Shown here: one piece after another, positions 46,698 to 58,700 of the stretch
Position numbering within the stretch: the first letter of the stretch is position 1
How the letters are laid out: each line of letters starts with the position of its first letter
Assembly: GCA_950295325.1 (NCBI GenBank)
Contig: OX485809.1
Coordinates: 32,254,144 to 32,318,143 of the forward strand
Direction: 5' to 3'
DNA length: 64,000 bases
Source: Polytrichum commune
Lineage: Eukaryota; Streptophyta; Polytrichopsida; Polytrichales; Polytrichaceae
Notes under the pieces: model-generated
Seen by the model: the letters and a program-made list of their open reading frames with translations, nothing else
The model's database searches: none
What the model was told of the DNA's origin: nothing
Position numbers and translations under genes: made by a program

Positions 46698-49600
46698 TTG
46701 ATATCCAAAGGACACACGTCTACCTTAAGTTATATCCCCAATCTTCACTTGACTCGGTCGGAGGCAGTGACTTGGTCTCCCCATTGTGGAAGGATATAAT
46801 TCATTAAAGCTTCATCTGCCTAATGCCTGATGCTTAACGCCAAAGTTAATCACTACTTTAACAGCTACTTTAGGGCCTTGTGCACACTTAACCTAACACT
46901 TTCGCACGCACTTAGCACGGTGACCTAGGAAGCACACGATGCCAAACTAATTAATTGTGACTAATTCACATCAGATCCTATGAGTTGATTTACACACCCA
47001 CGGCCAGCCGCCTTTAACAGCTCTTTTTAACCCCCCTAACATAGTAGTTTCCATCACTAGTCTTGAATGCACGACCAATTGGTTCACAATAATAAAGAAC
47101 AAGATGGGTTGGATCTCGATGCTCCTGCCCTCCGGGGAACATCAAAATCCACTTTCATCTTGCTCTTTATCATTAAATGAAGGGTGTGAAATTTCCATCA
47201 TCTCCCTTAAGAAACTATGTGGATAACATAGTTGAAATACATATTGGGAAGAAAAAGATGCAAGGTTGAATCTTGCCACCTGCACTCGTAAATCTGTTAC
47301 GTTAAAATATCATTTTCACACAAATGTTTTATTCTAAAGCATCTTGGATTTTTGAAAAAACAATCAAGTCTCTTGAGTTTCTGCTCAACTCTAAAACATA
47401 GAAAACATTGGAGCATTAAATACATTGAATGTGTGTAATTATTGGTAGAATGTGAACATTTACATGTATGTGGTCTGTCATGTGATATGCTTTGCCGTTT
47501 CTACATGGCCATAATGGCTCGTGCATTCTAGACTAGTGACGGAATCTATGTTGGGGCTTTTATCCTCATTGGCACAATTGAGTCTACATCCTCAAATGCA
47601 TGAAGCTACCTAAAGGTAAGGTAAAAAGTCCTAAAACCGCCATTGTATGTGCTGAGAGTATACAATATCATAACATTGATGACGTTTCTACATTGATATT
47701 TGCAATCAAGTTGCCTTTGCGAAATAGGTTACTTCTTTATCCATGAAAATAATATGGTTAAAAAATGAATCACAGATTCTTATGACTTTGTTTATCAATT
47801 CATAGGGAAAACATAATATGAACATACATCTCATGTATTTTGTTACTGTGGCGATGAATAGTGTGGAATTTTGATAAATTAGTGTGGGGCAACCTAATTG
47901 CACATATCAAGATAGCTACTCTCATTTTTTGAGGTTTGTTCTTGACAAAAATCCTAGCCATGTACCACTCAAATATAGGCTTCTGATTAAGAGGAGTGTT
48001 CACATGAAACCCACGTATCTTACTTGCCATAATCTTCACATCAACATATGGAGCTCAATTCCTTGCATGAGCACTTGAAGTAAGGTGTTTAAGGACATCT
48101 AGATTAAAGTGGTAAATGACATGGCTTGTACATCCTGACCTCTTTGATATCATGCATGTGGCAATCAAAGTGCACGTGATATTAAGTAGGTTTGTAGTGT
48201 TAACATGGATGCATGATAATAGAGAATTTAGTGTAATGTGTGACATCATCAAGCAATGCCGAAATTGATGACTCCATACATGGGACACAAATACTCTCCC
48301 AAAGTTGCACACATATGCAAAGCTCAAACTTTCTATACAAAATGGCGAGAATAACTTGTATAAGTAAAACTTAAAAACTTAAAATCCTACATATATAACA
48401 TGCAAATGGTCACAATCAACCATGCAACATAAAACTCTTCATATCATACTTCCTAATGGCAGTTCATGGACAACGCACATTCTGGACAATTTATCACAAT
48501 GCACTCCACTTGTAACAACTCGGCACAAGAAAAAATTTATGACCCTTCACCTATGATGAAATCCATGAATTTCCTAACACCAATATGCGCTTCCACCAAG
48601 TTCACAACCTTGCATTCCATGTCATTCTTGTATGTTGATAACTAGATAAAAGTAGCTAGTATGAATATAATATTTTCCAAGAAAGATTGCACTTACAACC
48701 TGATAATTCAATTGGTTTGGGGAAGGAAAACCGGGTATGTTAGAGCTATTTTGATTAAAGAAGTACCAGTTGGAGGGGCTCATACTTTCTATAATTGTTG
48801 TCTTGGAGTTCCCTCCAAGTGAGTATTTGCAGACCCACATGTGTTTAGGTACAACTCAATGCCATAAGCTTATTGTTTGATTTGCACATACCCAAAATGC
48901 ATAAATACTATATCACTGACACCACAACTTTGGCTTGATCAGGTTGCATGCTTTGCCTTTTTTAACCTGAAGCAACAAAATACCGAAAGAAGAAAGGTGA
49001 GATTTGAATCACGGTGAGGCACCCATGCCATGGTTGGACTTAGAATCACTAGGATCTTGACCTAATCAACCCCGTAGTTGCTAAGTCCAATATATGCAGC
49101 GCAAAACAAGATGCATAAATGGTTGTAAGATTACTAAAACCTTCTTGGTGAGCTAAAACCCACAACCACCACAATCACCGAATCTTTGGAATACTGAAAG
49201 AAATTCAACATATCTTGGGCACACCTAACACTTGTGCCAGAGTCCAAATTACCCCAAATTGTCTTGTTACCTCAATGCCCTGCAAAGTTTTGACCAAAAG
49301 AACCTCTATTTTTGGCATTGATGACATAAATTCAACAAGAATGTAATGCAAGAGGGTTCATATAAATCAATCGAAATTATTGACCTACAACTGTATTGCA
49401 AGCTCTCCCACCAACCCTAATCAACTCCAAGCACATACAATCGACGATTCAAAACAAAACCAAAAAAACCCTAAAACAATTATGATAACAATGTAACCTG
49501 CTTCAACCATCTTCTCATTCTCAAGAGCTTGGAATTTGAGACCCCCGGCTCATTCAAAACAACACGTCTTAAGTTCATAACCTTTCTAACCGTTCAAATT

Positions 49601-50660
49601 GCATTGAACTTGAAAGTGGACGAGTTTTGCAAATTTAAGTCATCTTACCATTGCATAAGCAATACTTCTGTTGGGCCTCGGCCCTCCTCCCAAGCAAAAG
49701 TTCTGAACCTCAAGAAGGTGCCACAAAATTTGTTGATGCTCCTCATGGGCTAAGTGAAATCACTTGTAAGTGATATTGCGCCCAAAGTGGTAGCAAATGA
49801 TTCAATTTTTAGGCAACCCAAAAATGAAGAATGAAGAATGAAATTTGTACATGATCATGCAAACTCGCACAACAACATGGTCTACAAGATTTGGCATTGA
49901 AGTTGGTGCATCTTCTAGCTCAAGTTTTGGACTTGACAACTGTGGGGTTGAATAGGTCAGTGATTTTAAGCTTTTTAGTTAGAAGCTCTACAACATTTGA
50001 ACATCAATCGGAAATTGGGTGTCAAAAACATATGTGCCTCCAAGAACCATGATCCCTAAAGCATATGTGTTTAAGAGGTCTTGTGTGTCTTTGAAGCATA
50101 TAGAGCTTTGAAGCCTCATAGAGTAGAACGCCAAAGTCCAAGATCCTCACCCCCTACAAATTACTCAAACCTGCACAAGTCCTAGATAGCAATCAAACCA
50201 TGTAGTTGTTGATAATCAACTCACAAATCAAGTTCCCTTCTTCCCTTTTTATTTATTTATTTGTCTTTCTCTACTTTATAGACTAAGGAAAAAGGCAATC
50301 TAAACCACTAACTCACAACATAAGAAAAGAAAAAGCTTCAAGCCTTCTCGAAGTCTTTGATTTGTGCTTCCTACATGTGCCATAGACCCTAAACACTAAA
50401 CCCTAACCTACCCAAATCCTCAACCATGAGGGTGCTTCCTTTGTGATATATGAGAGGGAAATGTGACAACAGTGAGGAAGATTTGAACTTAGCACATCCG
50501 TTCCCTAGGGTTTGGGGATACAAGAGAGGGAGTGAACTTACGGAGGTTAGGACGTAGTTAAGAGTGGATTCCAAGACGACACATGTCTACACAACCACAA
50601 GTAAAATTAACTCTAATAATTCAACAGACAAGTCTTGAATGGTTGGTGTTTCTATCTAAG
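46698..50660. other. Intergenic, no gene seen
   Basis: No coding region recognised. An R1 fragment (GTACCACTCAAATATAGGC) lies at about 47,930-48,030. Confidence 0.4.
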
Positions 50661-50993
50661 CCACTTCTCTTCAGATACGCAATGCACACTAAGTACAAGA
50701 TGACTAGTAAATCCAAACTAAGACCATAACCACTTTCCTCATGTTTTTGGAGCTCATATGAATATCTTATTCATTATCAATTTGAAAATGATTGTGCTCA
50801 TTGAATACTCATATATATGTATAATAAAAATGTTGACTAGTAAAAACTTAGAATGGTTATCACATTTTCTTTGAACACATTCCAATTTCTTTGGAACACA
50901 CGTTGTTTGCAGCCTCCGTTCTTGAGGCCACGTGAATCCACCTACCAATCAAATATACGGTAGGTGTCCTAATAAGAAGAGTAAGTGAATAAG
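50661..50993 (+). repeat. R1 dispersed repeat, copy
   Basis: AGTAAATCCAAACTAAGACC, GGAGCTCATATGAATATCTT, TTCTTGAGGCCACGTGAATC and CAATCAAATATACGGTAGGT in the R1 order. Confidence 0.6.
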
Positions 50994-51193
50994 GGCTGTC
51001 TAGCTACCTCACGATCATGTCCTGGTTCATTAGTCGGGAAATTATTCAAGCACAAAGTGTGTCTGACACTCATCGAGGTTCTCCGACAACTTACACCCCC
51101 CAAAAAACACCATCGTACAAAACACTGATCGATCGTAAAGTACCCTACCCCAAGCGCTGCCTCCTCATTTCCTCCTCTCAAGAGCCTCCCCCA

Positions 51194-51267
51194 GTGAGTG
51201 AGTGAGTGAGTGAGTGAGTGCATGCTTCTTCGCCCCCTTTCCTTGCTCGATCGCTCACTCACTCACT
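51194..51267. repeat. (GAGT)n / (CACT)n inverted microsatellite
   Basis: GTGAGTGAGT repeats (51,194-51,220) face TCACTCACTCACTC (about 51,252-51,267) across a spacer of about 32 bases, so the segment can fold into a hairpin. A CT-rich stretch follows. Confidence 0.8.
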
Positions 51268-51654
51268 CTCCTTCCTTTTTCCCTTCCTCCTCCTCCTCCC
51301 TGCCTCCTGCCCCGCCTGCCTAAACTACTTATTATGCACTTCCAAACGGTATGCGACAACATTTACTCCCACAAGCCAATTGGAGTTACTCCATCTTCTG
51401 CACAATCAACCCGAATTCCGAGGCCTCAGGCAGAGGGGAAAAAGCAGGTCGCTCATGATCTGAGGCGGGCCTCTGGAGTCTGGACTCCGTATAAGATACT
51501 TAAGTTTACATGAGATGAGCCCAAGTACAAAGTAGTGCTGTGAAAAAGGCCCGGACACCGGAGCGTTTAGGGTTACTATCTTAATGCCTAAACTTCGGCA
51601 ACCCTTTTTCACTTCTGTTAACTGGGCACGTACCCATGGTTGGAAGGTGCGGCT

Positions 51655-51942
51655 ATAAAAACAGAGACCCAAAAGACACAAAAGACACGTGTTTAAGAGG
51701 TACTGGATTGCGTGCTCAAAATATGGTAACCATTTTAGGTTTACTAATCATCATAATTGGGGTGGGGTGGGGTGGGGGTGGTTATAGGACCATTTCGTGA
51801 TCAAGTAGGTAAAATCTTCACTTTGATAATGAGTTTTTTTGTATGAGCTTTGAAAATTATGAGAAAAGGTGGCTACGGCTTCAATTTGGATTTGCTATGT
51901 ATCTTGTATAAATCACGTGTGATTCTCCTAAGAGAGGTTGGA
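51655..51942 (-). repeat. R1 dispersed repeat, copy with internal G-rich insertion
   Basis: Minus-strand R1 blocks (AGACACGTGTTTAAGAGGTA, AATCTTCACTTTGATAATGA). Near 51,758-51,780 a GGGGT microsatellite interrupts it. Confidence 0.55.
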
Positions 51943-53078
51943 AAAAAGTAACACTTTAAGATTCATCTACTTTATAGTTGTCTTTTTAAGAATTTGAGCA
52001 CAATTTCAACAATTGTATCACCTTTTCCGGATTGGTATGATATGGCATGCAATAGAGTTGTCTTTTGGTTCGGGAGTTGGTTGGTTGGTTATTTTGCACA
52101 CAACACTTTCCATGTTTGATAGGTTTTGGGTGCATGTTTGGAGTGGTTTGGAGGTTTGAACAAAGAACATTCTATAGATTTGGTTCATTTGGGGCCAACC
52201 TCATTTTGGCATGCCAAGCAGTGCTAAAATGAGTATGGCCCTCAATGAATCAACAGGTTGCTCTTCATTCAAGTTCAAACACTACCTCCAAGTATGCACT
52301 ACAAGTGAAAATAAAATATTGAGTTTGTATGCAAACCACCCAATGGATATCATAAGGGACCAACTCCCCAACAAAAAGTTCCATGGAGTTAAAAGATTAC
52401 TCTAATAAACAATATTTTGTAAGAGTATTGCATTATGCTCTCAAACCCACCATCAAGGATCTTCACATTTAGAATCAAACCCCAAGTTTTGTTCTATTCT
52501 TGCATATACAATTGTAAAAGTTGCATGTAAAGTGAGTGCACGTATGATGAATTGTGACCTATAATGGAGTCTAACATATTGGTACATATTCCAGTCTAAA
52601 ATGTGCTTATCCGAAAGAAAGCCATTTAGGTCATCCATGATTTTCACTACGAGAATTCAACATGTATGTTCATTGTGACTTCAAAAATAGTGAGCTAAAC
52701 TCCCATGTTCCTCATTTGGGTTTGCCAATGTGCTCATGTTATTAAACCTCTACATATGCTGAAATCTAAAATGTGCCCATAATACGTGCACTCACCTTAT
52801 ACATGATCAACATGTCACATTTCATTTCACAGAATTGACTTGGGGAAATGTAGGTATTTTCAGCAAAGTGCATGAGTATTGAGATCCAAAATAGTGAAGT
52901 TAGAAAGGCCATGCACAAGTCTCTGCACTAGCTCAAAGTTTCTTCAGAATGGCTTTACGGTTTGGAACAAGGTATGAATTGTATGGAATAAGACAAGCAC
53001 AAAATCACAAAGTCGAAAGCTATCACTTTGACAACAATTTTATGGATTCAGAATGTTTGTGGAAAAATCCATAACTAA
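51943..53078. other. Intergenic, no gene seen
   Basis: No recognisable coding region or repeat; it is the upstream flank of the CEP78-like locus. Confidence 0.4.
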
Positions 53079-53337
53079 TTCCAATTGCCTATTCCAATCA
53101 CCTTATGTCGACTCATGCTTAGATAAACTGAGTCCAGTTACCTATTCCAATCACCTTATGTCAACTCATGCTTAGATAAACTGATTCCAATTACCTATTC
53201 CAATCACCCTATGTCCACTCATGCTTAGATAATTGATTCCAGTTACCTATTCCAATCACCTTATGTCAACTCATGCTTTGATAAACTGATTCCAGTTACC
53301 TATTCCAACACCTTCTGTCGACTCATGCTTAGATACG
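53079..53337 (+). repeat. 53-bp tandem repeat, five units
   Basis: Units start at 53081, 53134, 53187, 53239 and 53292 and contain CCTATTCCAATCACCTTATG, TCAACTCATGCTTAGATAAA and CTGATTCCAGTTA. Periods are 52-53 bp with few differences, so the array is fairly young. It lies about 150 bp upstream of the candidate promoter. Confidence 0.9.
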
Positions 53338-53486
53338 AGACAACAATTTCTGAACATGGGAGTTGGTGTGACTTTACAAGAAAAGATATCAAAGACACAA
53401 TTGTTGAAAAACCATTCAGTTACTTACAGTCATAACCTGAAAATTGCAAACGGGCATATGTTGCAGTGAATCAGGGGGTGTTTCCA

Positions 53487-53543
53487 TATATACACAGAGT
53501 GTGTGCCAGGGCACACCATAGCCAGCACCATCACCAAACCCTA
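53487..53543 (+). promoter_or_regulatory. Candidate promoter of the CEP78-like gene
   Basis: A TATATA at 53,487-53,492 is followed 44 bases later by AAACCCTA (53,536-53,543), the telo-box common near plant transcription starts. Position upstream of the first exons is suitable, but the first exon was not identified, so ownership is inferred. Confidence 0.35.
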
Positions 53544-55766
53544 GATTCTCTAGACACCTCAGGTGCAAAACTTTGTAGAAATTTCAACAAGTTTTTTAAG
53601 TTTTTGAATTTGTAATTGAAATCCTCTGCTTCTCTGCAAACATAAGATCTGCTTCTGAAATGTCCTGTTTCTACTTTGCAACAGATTGAAGACATGTATC
53701 AACAGTCAGCGTGCTCAAACAAGTGGCACTGAGGATGGAGAGAAAAAATATGAAATTGTGAGACACTCAAAGTACAAAGAGGTTTGTCACATTACAGTAC
53801 AGTTTGTCCAAAACCTAAACAGCAAGAATGAGTAGCTTGAAAGCAAAGAGATTATTGTATTCAGGAACAACACAAAGCTAGAGATTTAACCAAAACATCA
53901 TTTGACAAGAGCCACGCAATCCTAGAATTCATTTATTAACCACTTATTGGCAGTCCAACAAAAACACATATTTGCAAGAAACTCCAACCACCAGTCGGCG
54001 CTGGCTACCTAGTATGTATCCACACCATCTCAAATATTGAATAATTAAACCAATGCGGGTCGCCCTAAGTTAGAACATGTCTTCAATTAATAAGCATAAC
54101 TACTGTGGCTTATGTCTCATCGATAGGTAGATGTAAAAGCTGCCTTCCTCTTCGCCCGCGGGCTTGTACTCCTTATACAATCTCCTTAGTTGTTCAAGGG
54201 TTTAACCTGGGCACTCTTGTAATGGATCCTCATGAATGGATCTATGAATTCAGATCCTAATTGTTTCGTTACCTTATCTACAATAATTGTGGAAGTGCCC
54301 ATCCCACTCACAACACACACTACCAGCATACAAGTCCCAAGGTACGAATCTATGCAACTAAACAATTTCCAAATTTATCATGGCAGTTTCCACTACAGCT
54401 CATGGCAAGACTATTCACATCCATTACCTAGTTCATAATAACTCAGACATTCTAATCATGTTTCTGCAAACAGTCTAGACAACCATTCTAACTGAAGCTC
54501 CCATATTTTTGACTGCATGGATGTCTTTATTGAAAAGAGGGAATTATCACATATGAACGTACCTCTCATTCATCCAACAGAAAAGCCCAGAAATAGTATG
54601 CAGCCCAAAGGTTGTTAATTTTAGTTTATTTGACACCTTCAATTACCTTCAATAATCAGCTTCAATTAAGCATATAAGTCCTTCAATTTTGTCATTTTAT
54701 GAAATGACATAATCTCCATCAAAGCCACCTCGGAAGGAAGGAAGGTATTTTCAAACTATACCTTCTTTTGATTGTACAGAGAGCAATTCTCCTGATATCC
54801 ATTGCCCTAGTTCATAATAACTTAGATGTTTCAAGCACATTGGCATTCTTATCAATTTACTGCAAACGGTGTAGGCAATCATTCTGGCTGAAGTTCACAA
54901 TTTTTTCGACTGTCTGGACATCCTCCTGGGGGTATAAAAACAGGGAACCTTCAACAAATGTGTCTTAACATAGGCTTAACATAGCCAACATGGGACGCCT
55001 GAATTCAGATGTTGGAAGTCTCACATGCAGCATAACCAGTCCAAGGTTATAACCATTGGATTGTCATTCAAACAATTAGGGCAAGATGACATGCCTGTAC
55101 AGGTGTCCTCAACTGCAAGCATTGTAAACACTCTCTTAGCATTGCATTGTATTGCATTTACATCTGCAGGAGCTTTGGTATTTCGCACATTGCACTTTAG
55201 GACCAACTCGGAAGGCATGGGAGTGGCGTTCACAGAAAATGTAGTCTCTGCCATGCGTGCAAGAAAGAGTGACCACAACCGTAGAAGCAGACCACAAAGT
55301 ATCAGACCACGTCCCACGTTGCTCGAGGTTAGCATCAACACTGGGAAAAACAAAACTTGTTATGAAAAGCAGTAGATTGATTGGCGTAATTTGCCAAACA
55401 GCTCTGTGCTTCTGCAGATTCTTAAATAGCATCCACATCAACGAGTAGCCTACGAGTCCATACCTAATTTGACGTCCAAATGAGCGGCAATGCAGCACCC
55501 TGCCAGATGTGTGATGATTGAGGAGCACGAGTATAAAAACCCATAAGGTTTAGATAACATAAAATGAGAGTAAACTATTGCTCTGGGTGAAATTCTGGTC
55601 ACCCAGAGCAATAGTTTAAGGAGCACCTTAGATAGGATTAGAGGGTTGTGGAGAAAGCAATAATAATTGTAAAACTACAGGGGCAGGAAAGTGTTATGAT
55701 GAAACTGAACATAAACATGTTTATTATCAAATCATATCACTTGCTATTCTTGTTTTTAAACGATAG
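53544..55766 (+). other. Presumed 5' part of the CEP78-like gene, exons unresolved
   Basis: The N-terminal ~40-70 residues expected before the first placed exon should lie here. One spliceable-looking frame (53,700-53,778, after TTTGCAACAG and before GAG|GTTTGT) reads TCINSQRAQTSGTEDGEKK but has no family match. The ORF at 55,025-55,375 has weak LRR-like spacing (VITIGLSFKQLGQDD). Neither is called. Confidence 0.3.
55571..55618. repeat. Perfect 20-bp hairpin, 8-base loop
   Basis: TAAACTATTGCTCTGGGTGA (55,571-55,590) and its exact reverse complement (55,599-55,618) flank the loop AATTCTGG. It lies about 150 bases before the first placed CEP78-like exon. No protein or repeat in the window explains it. 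Confidence 0.85.
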
Positions 55767-58700
55767 GTGAATTTAAACAGAGAGACTTGAAGGACCTCTG
55801 GGTGAAGGATCTTGTCGGAATCGCCAAGCAACTCAGGATCCCAACCATTACCACCCTGCGATTATACGTCAACAAACACGACAAATACATTGGTACTTCT
55901 GGTCTATTCAGCTTTCCTAAAGATGACATATCCAGAAACCCTAGTTGAGGTTATGCTGCTCGATGAAAGCTTCTACTCCTATGCGAAATCTTGGATACGC
56001 GCCATGACAAATCTCTAAATTCCAAAGATTGAATTGCACCCCTAACATGATGACCTTCCTGAAGAGATGCTAATAACATTAACTTCATGATGTTCTCTAA
56101 TGGCTGGCATCATTTATATACTGATGGCCAGGATTGGGTAGCCTGGCTTCCTCTTCATAGAAAGGTGAGCCTACAGTGATTTCTTCCTAAATTTCCTCTG
56201 AAGTGAGGATGGCTTTTCAGGAGATTAATAGTAGACTTACAAGACTGCTGGTGTTGCTTCTGAGCAGTCACCGAGCGTTTCACTTTGTTGGACAAAAGAA
56301 CATCAGACATTTGTTTGTATTTCTCCAAGTATGCTCTCAGCCTTGTATTCTTCACCACCACAAACATGTCAGAAGAAAAACCCAACATATGTACACATTC
56401 ACATACGTCACAATCAAATAAATCACCACTTCCTTCTATTGAATATTCAGAAGAACATGCAAAGGATCAAAATTTCTCTACTATTCCTATTAGGATATTG
56501 CCTTCAGGGTGCCTCTTCATAACAAACATCTAAACTCATATATCAACATTGGTTCAATCACATCAAACTACAGCAGTGACTCGATGCCTACCGAACATAG
56601 AATTGCAGTTTTTAAGTTTGTTTCTATAAGTCATCACTGAATGACCATGGTGATGCATGCATTAGGGCCCTAGCACATGCTGTACAGGGATGGCTGCAGC
56701 AGCTGGAGCTGGGGCTGTGCCTCTGGAATCGCGACATCAAACTTCTCTCAGAAGCTCTTTGTAATCAGAGTGCTAACTTAACCTTCCTCCCTCTCCAATA
56801 AGAACTGGATATCCAACCTATCATTAGTACACTAGCATCTGCTTTAGTGTGGCCCATACTATTCATCATCAATGCACATTAATTATCTTGCAATCACTGG
56901 GTGGCATTTAGAGAAGGTGTTACATGACACGTAACGAAGACCACTCTAATTAAAATAACACATCAATTTTGATGCCACACTGTATCAGATATTTAGTGTA
57001 GTTGGCAGGTGTTCAGGTTATGACAGGTGTTTTTACCTTGAAAGGTTCCCAGTTGCACAGCAGTAAAAAACCCCTTTCTTCTGCTCCATGGCAGGTTCTA
57101 CGAGAACATTGCGGAGATTATCGTTTTCCAACTGTGGCCTTGGAGACACCAAGTTTCAGATTCTGGTAAGACCCACCAGCACACGTAATATATGTATACA
57201 GATAGACTGATGCAGCTGTACAAGGATTATCATATTCTTTCTTCTTACCAGAGATGTGATCCACATGTGTACTGTGGTTTGGCAAACACTTTTCCACACA
57301 ACTTGGAATCCAACCCTGCAATTATATGTCAACGAACACAACAAATGCATTTGTACTACTGCTCCATTCATCTTCCCTTAAAGTGACAGATCCAGAAACC
57401 CTAGTGGAGAAACTGGTCTACAATGAACCTTGAGAGCTGGGGCTAAGCTGCTCAATGAAAACTTTTACTCCTACTTGAAAACTTGGATAAACACCATGAC
57501 CAACCTTGATCCAAAAATGTCAAAGATGGAAATGTACAAGGGTTTGTGCATCCCTAACATGATAACCTTCATAAAGAGATAATAACAACACAATGTTGTC
57601 TAATGGCTGGCACCAGTTATATACTGATAAGTAGAGAATATTTGATAGCCTCATAGTGGCCATCAAAATAGCCTCAAAACAGATAGTAAAACATGGGTTT
57701 CCTCTTCACATCAAGCTCTGCCAGCTCACAGTAACACATGGTACACCTTATCCAAGCCATTGCCTACCCAGCCCCAAAACGTGATTTACCTTGCATATCT
57801 CAGGGAAACCTAGATCACTTCTGAGACATCTGACCTTGTTAACACTAAAGCAATGGCAAGCGATGCAGGCCCGGAGCCTCCGAATGTGTGTTACTTTACG
57901 CATCTTGAACTTGTCTGGGTGTAAGCTGACAGACCTGAGTGTGCCTTCAATTGTCAATATCATCAAGGTTAGTATTCTAAATTTTGTCAACATACAGAAT
58001 GTAATCCACGTACAGATCCTAGGGCTCTTGATACTTGACGATGGTGTGGAATCATATTCTCAGTGCAATCATTGTCCTGGGACAGCACTGACATGAAAGA
58101 CACTAGAATACAAGTAAGCAATGATTCCATCAGTGCATGGAAACCTGCAGGGAGAGTTGAAAGTTGCAGACACTCAATCAGGGCCGAAGCAAACCCCAGA
58201 CCAATTGACTGCTGCACAAACCTTGGCTTGCCAAATGAAGCTGGAAAGGGCACAGAAACTTTGTCAAGAATGGAGTGCGAAACAGTTCCCACTGAAGGGG
58301 AAGTGGCCCTTGCCGCCCCCCATCGAGGTTTGCTAAATCACTTAAATATTCTTGCCAAAGAAGAGTCCAGCCCCTTAAAAGCCCCGTCAGAAATGTAAGA
58401 GAGAAATCAAATGGCCTTGAGAAAGAACTGTTAAACCGTTAACATAGAGAGGTAGAAATCCTCAAAAACCCAAAAACCCTAAAGTGTGTGTATTGAAAAA
58501 CCCTAACTCAATTACATGGTTACCACAGGTGCAGAGTCCAAAGAGTGATAATCAATCATTTATCTTTATTATAGAGAGCTTGTGAGAGTGAAGGGTCTAG
58601 CATTACAACATTACCCATCTTTCACAACATTTGGAAGTCCTAAGACGAACCCTTCCTGCGGAGCTCCTGCGTTGAGAATCTTCAGTTGTCAAAATCCAAC

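Noticed and set aside
55025-55375. Frame with weak LRR-like spacing upstream of the CEP78-like exons
   Set aside because: Spacing does not fit the 28-residue period with or without the possible short intron, and residues do not match the CEP78 N-terminus.
56155-56388. Minus-strand helical frame (AYLEKYKQMSDVLLSNKVKR)
   Set aside because: Looks protein-like but is isolated inside an intron, has no splice partners and no recognised family.
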